Shown: piece after piece, positions 43,170 through 52,671 of the stretch
Numbering within the stretch: the first letter of the stretch is position 1
How the letters are laid out: each line of letters begins with the position of its first letter
Translations under genes and position numbers: made by a program
Source of the DNA: Haloplanus sp. XH21
GTDB lineage: Archaea > Halobacteriota > Halobacteria > Halobacteriales > Haloferacaceae
DNA length: 64,000 nucleotides
Direction: 5' to 3'
NCBI RefSeq assembly: GCF_023276355.1
Contig: NZ_JALLPL010000001.1
Coordinates: 558,001 to 622,000 of the forward strand
Notes under the pieces: generated by a model
What the model was told of the DNA's origin: nothing
Seen by the model: the letters and a program-made list of their open reading frames with translations, nothing else
The model's database searches: none

Positions 43170-46100
43170 CGCCGGAAGACGAGCGGTATTTCGAGGGGAT
43201 CGAAGCCCGCTTAGAGGAGGCGTTCGACCGCGCGGAGCGCGCTCGATCGCAGGGCGCCGACCCCCAGACCGAGGTGGAGATTCCGGTCGCCCGCGACATG
43301 GCCGACCGGGTTGAGAACATCCTCGGCATCGACGGGGTCGCCGAGCGCGTCCGCGAACTCGACGGGCAGATGAGCCGCGAGGAGGCGGCGCTGGCGCTCG
43401 TGACGGACTTCGTCGACGGCGCGGTGGGCGACTACGACACCCCGGCGGGCAAAATCGAGGGGGCGGTGCGCACCGCAGTCGCCCTCCTGACCGAGGGCGT
43501 CGTCGCCGCGCCCATCGAGGGCATCGACCGGGTGGAGCTGCTAGAGAACGACGACGGCACCGAGTTCGTCAACGTCTACTACGCCGGGCCGATTCGCTCG
43601 GCGGGCGGGACGGCCCAGGCGCTGTCGGTCCTCGTCGCCGACTACGCCCGGTCGCTGCTCGGTATCGACGAGTTCAAACCCCGAGACGGCGAGATCGAGC
43701 GCTACGCCGAGGAGATCGGTCTGTACGACTCCGAGACGGGACTCCAGTACACGCCGAAGGACAAGGAGACGAAGTTCATCGCCGAGCACATGCCGATCAT
43801 GCTCGACGGCGAGGCGACGGGCGACGAGGAGGTGTCGGGCTTCCGCGACCTCGAACGCGTCGACACCAACGCCGCCCGCGGCGGGATGTGTCTCGTCCTC
43901 GCGGAGGGGATCGCGCTGAAGGCGCCCAAGATCCAGCGGTACACGCGCGACCTGGACGAGGTGGAGTGGCCGTGGCTACAGGACCTCATCGACGGCACCA
44001 TCGGCGGCGACGAGGCGGACGACGCGGACGACGACGACGCGGCGGACGCTGACGACGACGAGGGCGACGCCGACGGCGACACCGACGCGACGGGACCGAA
44101 GCGGGTCGACCCCTCCGAGAAATACCTGCGCGACCTCATCGCCGGGCGACCGGTGTTCGGCCACCCCTCCGAATCGGGGGGCTTTCGCCTGCGCTACGGT
44201 CGCTCGCGCAATCACGGCTTCGCGACGGCCGGCGTGCATCCCGCGACGATGCATCTCGTCGACGACTTCCTCGCGACGGGGACCCAGATCAAGACCGAGC
44301 GACCGGGGAAGGCCGCCGGCGTCGTTCCCGTCGACACCATCGAGGGGCCGACGGTCCGCCTGGCCAACGGCGAGGTGCGACGCATCGACGACCCGGCCGA
44401 GGCGCTCGCCGTCCGCAACGGCGTCGAGGAAATCCTCGATCTGGGCGAGTATCTCGTCAACTACGGCGAGTTCGTCGAGAACAACCATCCGCTCGCGCCG
44501 TCCTCGTACACCGTCGAATGGTGGCGCCAGGAGTTCGCCGAGACCGACGCGGACGTGCAGGCGCTCCGTGACGACCCCCGGACCGACCTCGCGAACCCGA
44601 CCGCGAGCGAGGCGCTCCGGTGGGCCACCGAGTTCGACTGCCCGCTTCATCCCGCCTACACCTTCCTCTGGCACGACGTGAGCGTCGACGACGCGGCGGC
44701 GCTCGCGAACGCCGTCGACGACGGCGCCGTCGTCCCCGTCGAGAGCGACGGCGGCGTCCAGGAGGCGGCGCCTGATTCCGGAGACGCCGAAGAGACCGTC
44801 CTCGTCGTCGAGGCGACGGACACGGTCCGACGGGTCCTCGAACGCCTCCTGGTCGAACACGTCGCGACCGACGGGGAGGTGCGAATCGCCGACTGGCGGC
44901 CGCTGGTCCGGTCGCTCGGTCTCACGGCGGAGCTGGACGGCGCGTGGACGGTCGACGACCTCTCGGCGGCGGCCCGGGAGTGGGCGGACGGCGAGAACGC
45001 GGTCCGGGCGATCAACGAAGTCGCGCCGTTCACCGTCCGGGAACGCGCACCGACCCGGATCGGCAACCGGATGGGCCGCCCGGAGAAATCGGAGCGCCGC
45101 GACCTCTCGCCGGCCGTCCACACCCTCACCCCCATCGCGGAGGCGGGCGGGAGTCAGCGCGACATCGGCGCGGCGGCCCGCGAACGCACCGACGAGGGCC
45201 AGGGCGTCGTGAGCGTCGAGGTGGGCCGACGGGCGTGTGACGACTGCGGCGAAACGACCTACCGGACGCAGTGCCCGGACTGCGGGAGCCACACCGAACC
45301 CGTCTACGAATGTGGCTCCTGCGAACAGGTCGTCGACCCCGACGAGTCGGGGCGCGTCCACTGTGACCGGTGTGACCGCGACGTGACCAGCGCCGAACGC
45401 CGGCAGCTCGACATCGGGGCGCGGTATCACGAGGCCCTCGACGCCGTGGGCGAACGCGAGGCGGCGTTCGAGATGCTCAAAGGCGTCAAGGGACTCACGT
45501 CGGCGAACAAGACGCCCGAACCGATGGAGAAGGGCGTCCTCCGGGCCAAACACGACGTGAGCGCGTTCAAGGACGGCACCGTCCGCTACGACATGACGGA
45601 CCTGCCGGTCACGGCCGTCCGTCCCGAGGAACTCGACGTGACCGCCGAGGACTTCCGCGAACTCGGCTACGAGACGGACATCGACGGCGAGCCGCTCCGG
45701 TTCGACGACCAGTTGGTCGAACTCAAGGTGCAGGACATCGTGCTCTCGGACGGCGCGGCCGAACACCTGCTGCAGACGGCCGATTTCGTCGACGACCTGC
45801 TGACGGAGTTCTACGATCTGCCGGCGTTCTACGACGTCGAGGAGCGGTCCGACCTCGTGGGCGAACTCGTCTTCGGGATGGCGCCGCACACGTCCGCGGC
45901 GGTGGTGGGTCGCGTCGTCGGGTTCACGTCGGCGTCGGTGGGCTATGCGCATCCGTATTTCCACGCGGCGAAGCGGCGGAACTGCTTCCACCCGGCGACG
46001 AAGGTGTGGTATCGGGACGAAGACGGCGCGTGGCACCACGAGCGGATCGAGACGCTCGTGGAGGAACGGCTGTCGGATCCGGAAACCGACGATTTCGGGA

Positions 46101-48238
46101 CGCTGGTGCAGGAACTCGACGGCGACGTGCACGTTCCGAGTATCGACGACGAGGGCGAGCAGGTGCTGAAGCCGGTCGACGCGGTGTCGAAACACCGGGC
46201 GCCCGATCATCTGGTCGAGATCGAAACACGCGGAGGCAGAGAACTCACCGTAACACCGGACCACGAAATCCACGTCTTCGATGGCGGGCTAACGTCGAGA
46301 CGAGCCTGTGAAGTCACGGAATCGGACTCACTCGTGGTCCCGGCTCAGCTGGACGTATCCGGCTCTGCAACTCGCTTCGACCTCCTCGAAGAGTTCCTCG
46401 AAAGCGACGACGTTCCGAACGAGTCGCTGATGTTGAAGGGATTGGACAAAGGCGAACTCTACGACCTCTTTACGGAGACGCTCGAAGACGACTGGGACGG
46501 ACAGTTCTATCCGTTGAAGAGCACGGCAGAGCACCTCGGACTGACGAAGCAAGCGTTGAGCAACTATATCTATCGCGATAGCGTGCCAGCGTCCCTCCTC
46601 GTCGAGTTGCTCGGCTCGGCCGATGCCGTCGTCGAACGAGTTCCCGATGACATCACTCTCGGGATGAAGCGGAACACCGTCGAAATCGACCGATTCGTCG
46701 ACCTGGACACGGACTTCGCTACCTTCCTCGGATACTACGCTGCCGAAGGCTTCGCCCGCGAACAGCCCACGCCAAAGGGAACGATTCACCAGACGACCAT
46801 CTCGGGTGTCGAAACGGAAGCACGCGACTTCTTCGTCGACGCGTTCGATACCGCACTCGGCGTCGATGCGTACCGAGAGAACGACAAGAAGGTCACCGCT
46901 TCGGGCCGGTTGCCACGTGTCTTCATCGAGTCCGTACTCGACGGTGGTGTCAGCTCCGAAGACAAGCGTGTCCCCGGCTGTATCTTCGACGCTCCGGACG
47001 ACATCGTCGCAGCGTATCTCGGTGGCTACTTCAGTGGGGATGGAACGGTAGACAAGACGGCGTTGGAAGTGTCGGCGACCACGGTCAGCCGGGAGTTGAA
47101 AGAAGACCTGTTGGCGCTGCTCACTCGCCTCGGTATCACGGCACGTGTCGATACAGTCGACCCCGTTCCGCTCGTCGAGAAGTTCCCCGAGTTCTACGAC
47201 GAAGGGGACGCGATGTCGGAAAAATCGTTCGTCATTCGAATCACGTCCTCGGACGCAGTCCGGTTCCACGAGAACGTCGACCTGCATCTGACTCGAAAGC
47301 GAGATCGACTGGACGCACGGATCGAGGAAATCGAACCACGGACGCGACGCGTCTTCGACGGGGGGAGCGGAGCGTATGCCCCCGACGAGGTCGTGGGCGT
47401 GTCGCACACGGCTGCTGATGTGGATCACACGTACTGTCTCACCGTCGCGGACACGCACTCACTGATCGCGAACAACACGTCTCAAAAGCAATGCGATGGC
47501 GACGAAGATTGCGTGATGCTCCTCATGGACGGCCTGCTCAACTTCAGTCAGGAGTTCCTGCCAAACCAAAGAGGTGGCAGAATGGACGCACCCCTCGTCA
47601 TGTCCTCGCGCATCGATCCGACCGAAATCGACGACGAGGCCCACAACATGGACACGGTGCGGGAGTATCCGCTGGAGTTCTACGAGGCGACACAGGAGAT
47701 GGCCGACCCCGAGGACGTGGACATCGAAATCGCGGAGGACTCGCTGGAGACGAAAGGGGCGTACCACGGCTTCGATCACACCCACGACACGTCGGACATC
47801 GCCCTGGGACCGGACCTGTCGGCGTACAAGACGCTCGGGTCGATGATGGACAAGATGGACGCCCAGCTGGAGCTGGCGCGGAAGCTCCGGGCGGTGGACG
47901 AGACGGACGTGGCCGAACGCGTCATCGAATACCACTTCCTGCCGGATTTGATCGGCAACCTCCGGGCGTTCTCCCGGCAGGAGACGCGGTGTCTAGACTG
48001 CGGGAAGACCTACCGCCGGGTGCCGCTGTCGGGCGACTGCCGGGAGTGTGGCGGACGGGTCAACCTGACTGTCCACGAGGGGTCGGTGAACAAGTACATG
48101 GACACCGCCATCCGCGTGGCCGAGGAGTTCGGCTGTCGGCCGTACACCAAACAGCGCCTCGAAGTGCTGGAAAAGAGTCTCGAGAGCGTCTTCCAGAACG
48201 ACCAGAACAAGCCGTCGCGGCTCGACGACTTCATGTAG
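43166..48238 (+). CDS. polC: DNA polymerase II (PolD) large subunit DP2, with intein
   Basis: This is a 1690-codon gene for the catalytic subunit of archaeal PolD; after removal of a 503-residue intein the mature DP2 would be 1187 residues. N-terminal conserved segments include NVYYAGPIRSAGGTAQALSVL. A Cys-rich stretch (about residues 690-745, CDDCG, CPDCG, CGSCE, CDRCDRD) and a second zinc site near the C-terminus (about residue 1609, CLDCG, CRECGG) are present. The catalytic-core motif around HPYFHAAKRRN, then CDGDEDCVMLLMDGLLNFS after the intein, is intact. An acidic low-complexity insert (about residues 280-310) is halophile-specific. The ATG at 43166 overlaps the upstream PPC gene. Confidence 0.95.
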   Translation: MTPEDERYFEGIEARLEEAFDRAERARSQGADPQTEVEIPVARDMADRVENILGIDGVAERVRELDGQMSREEAALALVTDFVDGAVGDYDTPAGKIEGAVRTAVALLTEGVVAAPIEGIDRVELLENDDGTEFVNVYYAGPIRSAGGTAQALSVLVADYARSLLGIDEFKPRDGEIERYAEEIGLYDSETGLQYTPKDKETKFIAEHMPIMLDGEATGDEEVSGFRDLERVDTNAARGGMCLVLAEGIALKAPKIQRYTRDLDEVEWPWLQDLIDGTIGGDEADDADDDDAADADDDEGDADGDTDATGPKRVDPSEKYLRDLIAGRPVFGHPSESGGFRLRYGRSRNHGFATAGVHPATMHLVDDFLATGTQIKTERPGKAAGVVPVDTIEGPTVRLANGEVRRIDDPAEALAVRNGVEEILDLGEYLVNYGEFVENNHPLAPSSYTVEWWRQEFAETDADVQALRDDPRTDLANPTASEALRWATEFDCPLHPAYTFLWHDVSVDDAAALANAVDDGAVVPVESDGGVQEAAPDSGDAEETVLVVEATDTVRRVLERLLVEHVATDGEVRIADWRPLVRSLGLTAELDGAWTVDDLSAAAREWADGENAVRAINEVAPFTVRERAPTRIGNRMGRPEKSERRDLSPAVHTLTPIAEAGGSQRDIGAAARERTDEGQGVVSVEVGRRACDDCGETTYRTQCPDCGSHTEPVYECGSCEQVVDPDESGRVHCDRCDRDVTSAERRQLDIGARYHEALDAVGEREAAFEMLKGVKGLTSANKTPEPMEKGVLRAKHDVSAFKDGTVRYDMTDLPVTAVRPEELDVTAEDFRELGYETDIDGEPLRFDDQLVELKVQDIVLSDGAAEHLLQTADFVDDLLTEFYDLPAFYDVEERSDLVGELVFGMAPHTSAAVVGRVVGFTSASVGYAHPYFHAAKRRNCFHPATKVWYRDEDGAWHHERIETLVEERLSDPETDDFGTLVQELDGDVHVPSIDDEGEQVLKPVDAVSKHRAPDHLVEIETRGGRELTVTPDHEIHVFDGGLTSRRACEVTESDSLVVPAQLDVSGSATRFDLLEEFLESDDVPNESLMLKGLDKGELYDLFTETLEDDWDGQFYPLKSTAEHLGLTKQALSNYIYRDSVPASLLVELLGSADAVVERVPDDITLGMKRNTVEIDRFVDLDTDFATFLGYYAAEGFAREQPTPKGTIHQTTISGVETEARDFFVDAFDTALGVDAYRENDKKVTASGRLPRVFIESVLDGGVSSEDKRVPGCIFDAPDDIVAAYLGGYFSGDGTVDKTALEVSATTVSRELKEDLLALLTRLGITARVDTVDPVPLVEKFPEFYDEGDAMSEKSFVIRITSSDAVRFHENVDLHLTRKRDRLDARIEEIEPRTRRVFDGGSGAYAPDEVVGVSHTAADVDHTYCLTVADTHSLIANNTSQKQCDGDEDCVMLLMDGLLNFSQEFLPNQRGGRMDAPLVMSSRIDPTEIDDEAHNMDTVREYPLEFYEATQEMADPEDVDIEIAEDSLETKGAYHGFDHTHDTSDIALGPDLSAYKTLGSMMDKMDAQLELARKLRAVDETDVAERVIEYHFLPDLIGNLRAFSRQETRCLDCGKTYRRVPLSGDCRECGGRVNLTVHEGSVNKYMDTAIRVAEEFGCRPYTKQRLEVLEKSLESVFQNDQNKPSRLDDFM
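45983..47491 (+). mobile_element. PolC intein with LAGLIDADG homing endonuclease
   Basis: It is inserted in the DP2 active-site motif between AKRRN and CDGDED. It begins with Cys (CFHPATKVW) and ends THSLIANNTSQKQ before the +1 Cys, so the last residue is Gln instead of Asn, as described for Pyrococcus PolII inteins. The TPDHEIHV segment provides the B-block TxxH. LAGLIDADG motifs FLGYYAAEG (intein residue ~248) and YLGGYFSGDG (~345) indicate a homing endonuclease. Before them lies a helix-turn-helix-like stretch, STAEHLGLTKQALSNYI. The endonuclease part is visibly lower in GC than the flanking DP2 sequence. Both catalytic acidic residues appear retained, so it may be active. Confidence 0.93.
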
Positions 48239-48284
48239 CGGCGAGCGAAGCACACATACCGAGGGGGGCCGTCATCGATGGACG

Positions 48285-49595
48285 ATGCCCTCCAGACGAG
48301 CGTACCTCGCCGCGCTGGCGGCGATGGCCGGCTGTACGAACCGATCGCCCGATGCGACTCCCACCGCGACGCCGAGCGAAACGGCGCGCGGGTCGCCAAC
48401 ACCGACATCGACGCCCACGAACGGATCGGTCCCCGTCCGCTGGCGACACGAGACGCCACACGAGGCGCTCGACATCGTGTCGCTCGCGCCCGGCGCCGAC
48501 GGGCCGGCGGTGTACGTCGGCAGCGACGGCGGGAGCGAGGGCGCGGACGGCCACGCCATCCACGCCATCGGGTTGGCGGACGGCACCGAGCAGTGGCGCG
48601 TGTCGCTCCCGACGCCGGCAGTGACCAGCCCGGTGTACGCCGAGGGCGAGGCGGGGCCGCGCGTCTACGTCGCCACGCGGGTGTCGAGTGAGACGGCGGA
48701 ACTGTACGCGCTCGACCCCTCGCGCGGGACGCGCGTCTGGGGGTTTGACGCCCCCGCTCGACGGCGCGTCTACCCGATGGGTGCGACGGGCGACACTGTG
48801 TTCGTCGGGACGCGGGACGACGACGTGGCGCGGAGCGGCGAGGCCATCCACGCGCTGGCCGCCGAGGACGGACGCGAGCGGTGGCGCGTAGAGAGCGGTG
48901 ACGCGCTCGCGACCGGCCACGCGGTTCGCCGGAACACGCTTCTCGCGCGGACGCCGGCACGCCTCCGGGCACTCGACGTCGAGACGGGTGCAGAGCGCTG
49001 GCGGATCGACAGTCCGACCGTGATGTACGGGCCGGCCGTCCGGGACGAACGGGTGTTCGTCGGCTACGACGGTACGGTACGAGCGGTGGGACTCGCCGAC
49101 GGGCGGGAACGCTGGCGTCGCGACGTCGACTTCTCGATATCGGGGGTGCTGACGCCGCACGCGGCCGCGAGCACGACAGTGTTCGTCGCCGATCGCGCCG
49201 GGCGACTGCTGGCCCTGAGCCCGTTGGACGGGAGCACGCGGTGGACGCTGTCGGTCGACACCGACGCGTTTCGACCGCACGTCGTCCGGACGAGCGAACG
49301 CCTGTTCGTCGGCGGACAGGGCGTCTACGCCCTCGATCCGGTCTCCGGCGAGCGCGCGTGGTCGTTCACGCCCGGAGCAGTCGACGTGACCGTCCACGCC
49401 TCGACCACGGTCTTCGCCGCCGTCGGCCGCGACCGAATGCACGCCCTCGACCCCGCGAGCGGCACGGAGCGCTGGCGGTTCGCGCCCGGACCGCTTCTCG
49501 CCGGCCCGGCCACCGCCGGTGATCTCGCGTTCGTCGGCGTCGAGGGGACGGTGTACGCCCTCGACGGGAGCCGAACCGCGTCGGGCGATTCGTGA
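48285..49595 (+). CDS. Tat-exported lipoprotein with PQQ-like beta-propeller repeats (second)
   Basis: This 436-aa protein starts MPSRRAYLAALAAMAGC: a twin-arginine motif (SRRAYL) and a lipobox with Cys at residue 17. A Thr/Pro/Ser-rich linker (about 20-45) follows, then seven or so propeller blades with recurring ALD..TG...W signatures (AIGLADGTEQWR, ALDPSRGTRVWG, ALAAEDGRERWR, ALDVETGAERWR, ALSPLDGSTRWT, ALDPVSGERAWS, ALDPASGTERWR). It resembles the protein at 3084-4298 in architecture. It is likely a surface-anchored protein; no enzymatic residues are evident. It stands 46 nt after polC but probably has its own promoter. Confidence 0.87.
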   Translation: MPSRRAYLAALAAMAGCTNRSPDATPTATPSETARGSPTPTSTPTNGSVPVRWRHETPHEALDIVSLAPGADGPAVYVGSDGGSEGADGHAIHAIGLADGTEQWRVSLPTPAVTSPVYAEGEAGPRVYVATRVSSETAELYALDPSRGTRVWGFDAPARRRVYPMGATGDTVFVGTRDDDVARSGEAIHALAAEDGRERWRVESGDALATGHAVRRNTLLARTPARLRALDVETGAERWRIDSPTVMYGPAVRDERVFVGYDGTVRAVGLADGRERWRRDVDFSISGVLTPHAAASTTVFVADRAGRLLALSPLDGSTRWTLSVDTDAFRPHVVRTSERLFVGGQGVYALDPVSGERAWSFTPGAVDVTVHASTTVFAAVGRDRMHALDPASGTERWRFAPGPLLAGPATAGDLAFVGVEGTVYALDGSRTASGDS

Positions 49596-49637
49596 CCGCT
49601 CGCACACACTTAAGCGGCGCGAACGCGAAGGTGGGGT

Positions 49638-49925
49638 ATGACCGAGGAGACACGACTCGGGGTCGGACAGACGGTGTACGACGCCGACGGGACGAAACTA
49701 GGTGTCGTCCGCGGCTTCGACGAGGACGGCTTCTTCGTCACGACGCGGGACGGCATCGCGGCGCTGTCGGTCGAACACGAGCGCGCGGGCCACGAGTTCG
49801 GCGAGGCCGAACTGGTGTGGCGGTGTTCGCAGTGTGGCGCGGTCGGCGACATCGACGAGATGCCGGACGAATGCCCGGACTGCGGAGCGCCGCGCGAGGA
49901 ACTCTACTACTGGACGGAGGACTAG
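49638..49925 (+). CDS. rubredoxin-like zinc protein (DUF7130-like)
   Basis: This 95-aa protein has two parts. Residues 1-55 look like a PRC-barrel-type beta domain (LGVGQTVYDADGTKLGVVRGFDEDGFFV). Residues 62-90 are a rubredoxin-like knuckle pair, WRCSQCGAVGD and DECPDCGAPREELYYWTED. Four cysteines would hold iron or zinc. I recall this architecture as a haloarchaeal family (DUF7130, rubredoxin-like). An AT-rich CACTTAAGCG stretch about 28 nt upstream is a reasonable TATA box. Function unknown; an electron-transfer or nucleic-acid role is possible. Confidence 0.78.
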   Translation: MTEETRLGVGQTVYDADGTKLGVVRGFDEDGFFVTTRDGIAALSVEHERAGHEFGEAELVWRCSQCGAVGDIDEMPDECPDCGAPREELYYWTED

Positions 49926-49946
49926 CGCCCGGCGGAAAACAGCCCA

Positions 49947-51491
49947 CTACTCCAGATAGCCGAGGTCACGGAGGCGTTCTTGCGCCTCGTCGTCCATCTC
50001 GTTGACGGCGTCGTCGGTCACGTCGGCCGCCTCGGCGCTGGTCCACGCCCCGCCGACGCCGGTTTCGAAGGCCGCGAGGGTGCGTTCGGTCTCCCGAATC
50101 GCCTCGTCGTCGCCGACGCGGTTCGTGGTTTCGTCGGGGTCGATGTCGAGGCGATACGCCTCGTCCTCGATGCGGTCGATGCGGACGTATTTCGCGTCGG
50201 GGCGGCGCGCGGCGCGCATCCGAGCGTAGAACCGTGACTCTTCCGGGATGTCGATGCCCGCGTCGGCGGCTTTCTCCTCCAGTTGTTTGAGTTCGACCAC
50301 CGGGCGGGAGTATTCGACGAACCCGTACTCACCGCTCGGAGCGGCCTCCTGACCGGGGTCGGGGTCCGTCGCGGCGTCGAACGCACGGTAGTCCGAGGAG
50401 AGCAGCGAGCGAGTCGGGTCGCGGGCGACCGCTTCATCGCCGGGTTCGGCAGGGTCGCCGCCGTCGACGTCGAGAGCGTCGAGGACGGTGTGATAGAGAT
50501 CGAGCAGTTCGACGGTGTCGGTGCGGCGGTCGGCGTCGAGGGCGGGATGTTTGACCATGAGCGGCACGTTCACCAGCGGATCGTAGAGACAGAACTCGTG
50601 GCCGTAGAGGTCGTGTTCGCCGTGGAGTTCGCCGTGGTCGGCACAGACCACGACCATCGTGTCGTCCCACTCGCCTTCGGCTTTCAGCCAGTCGAACAGA
50701 CGGGTGAGTTGGGCGTCGATGTGGGCGATTTCGGCGTCGTACAGGCCGCGGATGGCGTCCCACTCGTCGTCGGCGATGTCGCGGGCGCCCGAGTTGTACT
50801 CCTTGGAGTTCTGGCAGACATCGGCAGGGTCGACGCCGGGAGCGAACTCCTCGGCGAGCTCCTCGGGCGGGTGGTAGGGTAGGTGGGCGTCCATCAGGTT
50901 GATGAACGCGAACCAGTCGTCGGCGTCCTCGACGAACGACTGGGTGCGGTCGATGACGGCGGGCGTCTTGGAGGCGGCGCCCTCGCCGCCGGCGAAGTAC
51001 TCGTGGGCGACGTTGCCGAGGCTGACGAGCTTGTCGGCGATAGCCCGGAGGCGGTCGTTGTCGTTCATCGTCTTCCACGCGCGGGCGAGGGGGCCGGAGA
51101 GCAGGTCGCCGGGCATCACCTCGAAGAAGTTGTCCTGGTCGTCGAAGCCGTCGGTGAGATGGGTGTAGGGCGTGATCCAGGCGTTCGATGAGTAACACGC
51201 GGTGTCGTAGCCGGCGCCGGAGAGCGTCTCGGCGAGCGTGGTCGCGCCTTCGAGATACGGGTTCTCCTGGTCGGCGCGGTGTTGGCTGGGGTACAGCCCC
51301 GTGAAAAGCGAGGCGTGGACGGGGAGCGTCCAGGGCGCGGGGGCGACGGCCGCCTCGAAGACGGTTGCGTCGGCGGCGAAGTCGGCGAGGCCGGGCGTCG
51401 TCGGCCGGGCGTAGCCGTAGGGCGTCAGGTGGTCCGCCCGAACCGTGTCCATGACGACGAAGAGGACGTTGCTGGGGGCGTCGCTAGCCAT
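49947..51491 (-). CDS. sulfatase-superfamily hydrolase lacking the formylglycine cysteine
   Basis: This 514-aa protein is in the alkaline phosphatase/sulfatase superfamily. Metal ligands are visible: VVMDTVRADH (Asp15, Asp20 region), and later VVVCADHGELHGEH (Asp-His pair). At the nucleophile position the sequence is APWTLPVHASLFTG, so the sulfatase motif C/S-x-P-x-R is replaced by T55-L-P-V-H59. It cannot carry formylglycine; Thr can act as nucleophile in related phosphotransferases (phosphoglycerol or phosphoethanolamine transferases, phosphonate hydrolases). No signal peptide or membrane segment is seen, so it is probably cytoplasmic. The true substrate is open. Confidence 0.82.
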   Translation of the reverse strand: MASDAPSNVLFVVMDTVRADHLTPYGYARPTTPGLADFAADATVFEAAVAPAPWTLPVHASLFTGLYPSQHRADQENPYLEGATTLAETLSGAGYDTACYSSNAWITPYTHLTDGFDDQDNFFEVMPGDLLSGPLARAWKTMNDNDRLRAIADKLVSLGNVAHEYFAGGEGAASKTPAVIDRTQSFVEDADDWFAFINLMDAHLPYHPPEELAEEFAPGVDPADVCQNSKEYNSGARDIADDEWDAIRGLYDAEIAHIDAQLTRLFDWLKAEGEWDDTMVVVCADHGELHGEHDLYGHEFCLYDPLVNVPLMVKHPALDADRRTDTVELLDLYHTVLDALDVDGGDPAEPGDEAVARDPTRSLLSSDYRAFDAATDPDPGQEAAPSGEYGFVEYSRPVVELKQLEEKAADAGIDIPEESRFYARMRAARRPDAKYVRIDRIEDEAYRLDIDPDETTNRVGDDEAIRETERTLAAFETGVGGAWTSAEAADVTDDAVNEMDDEAQERLRDLGYLE

Positions 51492-51533
51492 GTCTCACCC
51501 TGAGACAGTCGCGCGAATAAAGCTCGCGGAACG

Positions 51534-51698
51534 CTATCGCCAGTCGTCGAGGCCTGTCGCGTCCGTGAGGTGGATCGAGACCCAGGCGTCGTCACGGGAT
51601 ACGTCCGCGATGACGAACTCCGGGGCATCCCTCGCGTCGTCCACGGAAGCCATGACATCCGATTCCGTCCCCCCTGCGGCCGTCACGTCGGGCGTCAT
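51534..51698 (-). CDS. small conserved haloarchaeal protein (DUF7556-like)
   Basis: This 54-aa protein ends with EFVIADVSRDDAWVSIHLTD and DDWR, a pattern I recognise from a short haloarchaeal family (DUF7556). It has no Cys, signal or membrane segment. The start at 51698 is supported by a TATA box on the minus strand (TTATATGAG, about 51718-51726) with its centre 25 nt upstream, which makes it leaderless; an in-frame internal Met (MASVDD) is an alternative. Between the two lies the near-palindrome GTGACTATCTATCAC. The stop codon lies 43 nt before the sulfatase-like start. Confidence 0.75.
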   Translation of the reverse strand: MTPDVTAAGGTESDVMASVDDARDAPEFVIADVSRDDAWVSIHLTDATGLDDWR

Positions 51699-51825
51699 GT
51701 GTGATAGATAGTCACAACCTCATATAAAAACATCGATACGACGCCCCTGGAACCGTCGTGAGTCAGCGCAGACGCTACTCGAGATGTTCGCAGAGTATTA
51801 GAGGGTGGGCGGCGGAACGGGTGAC

Positions 51826-52671
51826 ATGCACGTAGCCGACGCGATGACGCCCCGCGCGGACGTCGTGACGGTCGAACTCCCGGGCACCCGGGACGACGCC
51901 CTCGAATATCTGCAGGAGCGGGGCTTCTCGTCGATCCCCGTCGTCAAACGGACGGAGAGCGGCGAAACGTATCGCGGCCTCATCTCACGGGACGATCTGA
52001 TCGAGAACCCTGACGAGGACCAGCTGGCGCTGTTGATGCGCGATGTCCCGACGACGACGGCGGACGCGGACCTCATCGACGTGGCGCGAACGATGACCGC
52101 GGAGGGGGCGCGCCGGATGCCCGTCGTCGACGGCGAACTCGAAGGCATCCTCACCGTCACCGACGTGGTGCGGGCCATCGCTCGCGGCGACATCGACGGC
52201 GAAACGCGCGTCGATTCCCTGGCGACGCGTGATGTCAACACCACGTATCGCGAGACGCCGCTACCGGTCGCGGAACGCGAGATCAACTACGCGAACGTCC
52301 CGTACGCGGTCGTCCTCGACGCCGAGGGCGAGATGACGGGGATGCTCACCGAAGTCGACATCATCGATGTCGCGCGCGTCGTCGAAGGCGAGGACGACAC
52401 CGGCGAGAGCCTCGCCAACGAGGACGACGAGTGGATGTGGGAAGGGATCAAGGCGGTCGGTAACCGCTACTACCCGACCCGGAACGTGGAGATTCCGCGG
52501 GAACCGGTCGCCACGTTCATGAGCGACGACCTGGTGACGGTGTCGGGGAGCAAGACCGCCAAGGAGGTGGCCAAACTCCTGCTCACGAACGACATCGAAC
52601 AGGTGCCGCTGACCGACGGCGGAGCGCTCGCGGGCATCGTCCGTGACATCGACCTCCTCGAGGGGCTATGA
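51826..52671 (+). CDS. protein with four CBS domains
   Basis: This 281-aa protein has four CBS units in two pairs, each with the G.I...D pattern: GFSSIPVVKR...YRGLISRDDL (1), GARRMPVVDGELEGILTVTDVVRAI (2), PYAVVLDAEGEMTGMLTEVDII (3) and DIEQVPLTDGGALAGIVRDIDLL (4). CBS pairs bind adenine nucleotides or SAM and sense energy status. It carries no catalytic domain. The start is the ATG at 51826. Its stop overlaps the glyS start (ATGA), an arrangement suggesting they are expressed together, although a regulatory link to glycyl-tRNA synthetase is unproven. Confidence 0.92.
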   Translation: MHVADAMTPRADVVTVELPGTRDDALEYLQERGFSSIPVVKRTESGETYRGLISRDDLIENPDEDQLALLMRDVPTTTADADLIDVARTMTAEGARRMPVVDGELEGILTVTDVVRAIARGDIDGETRVDSLATRDVNTTYRETPLPVAEREINYANVPYAVVLDAEGEMTGMLTEVDIIDVARVVEGEDDTGESLANEDDEWMWEGIKAVGNRYYPTRNVEIPREPVATFMSDDLVTVSGSKTAKEVAKLLLTNDIEQVPLTDGGALAGIVRDIDLLEGL

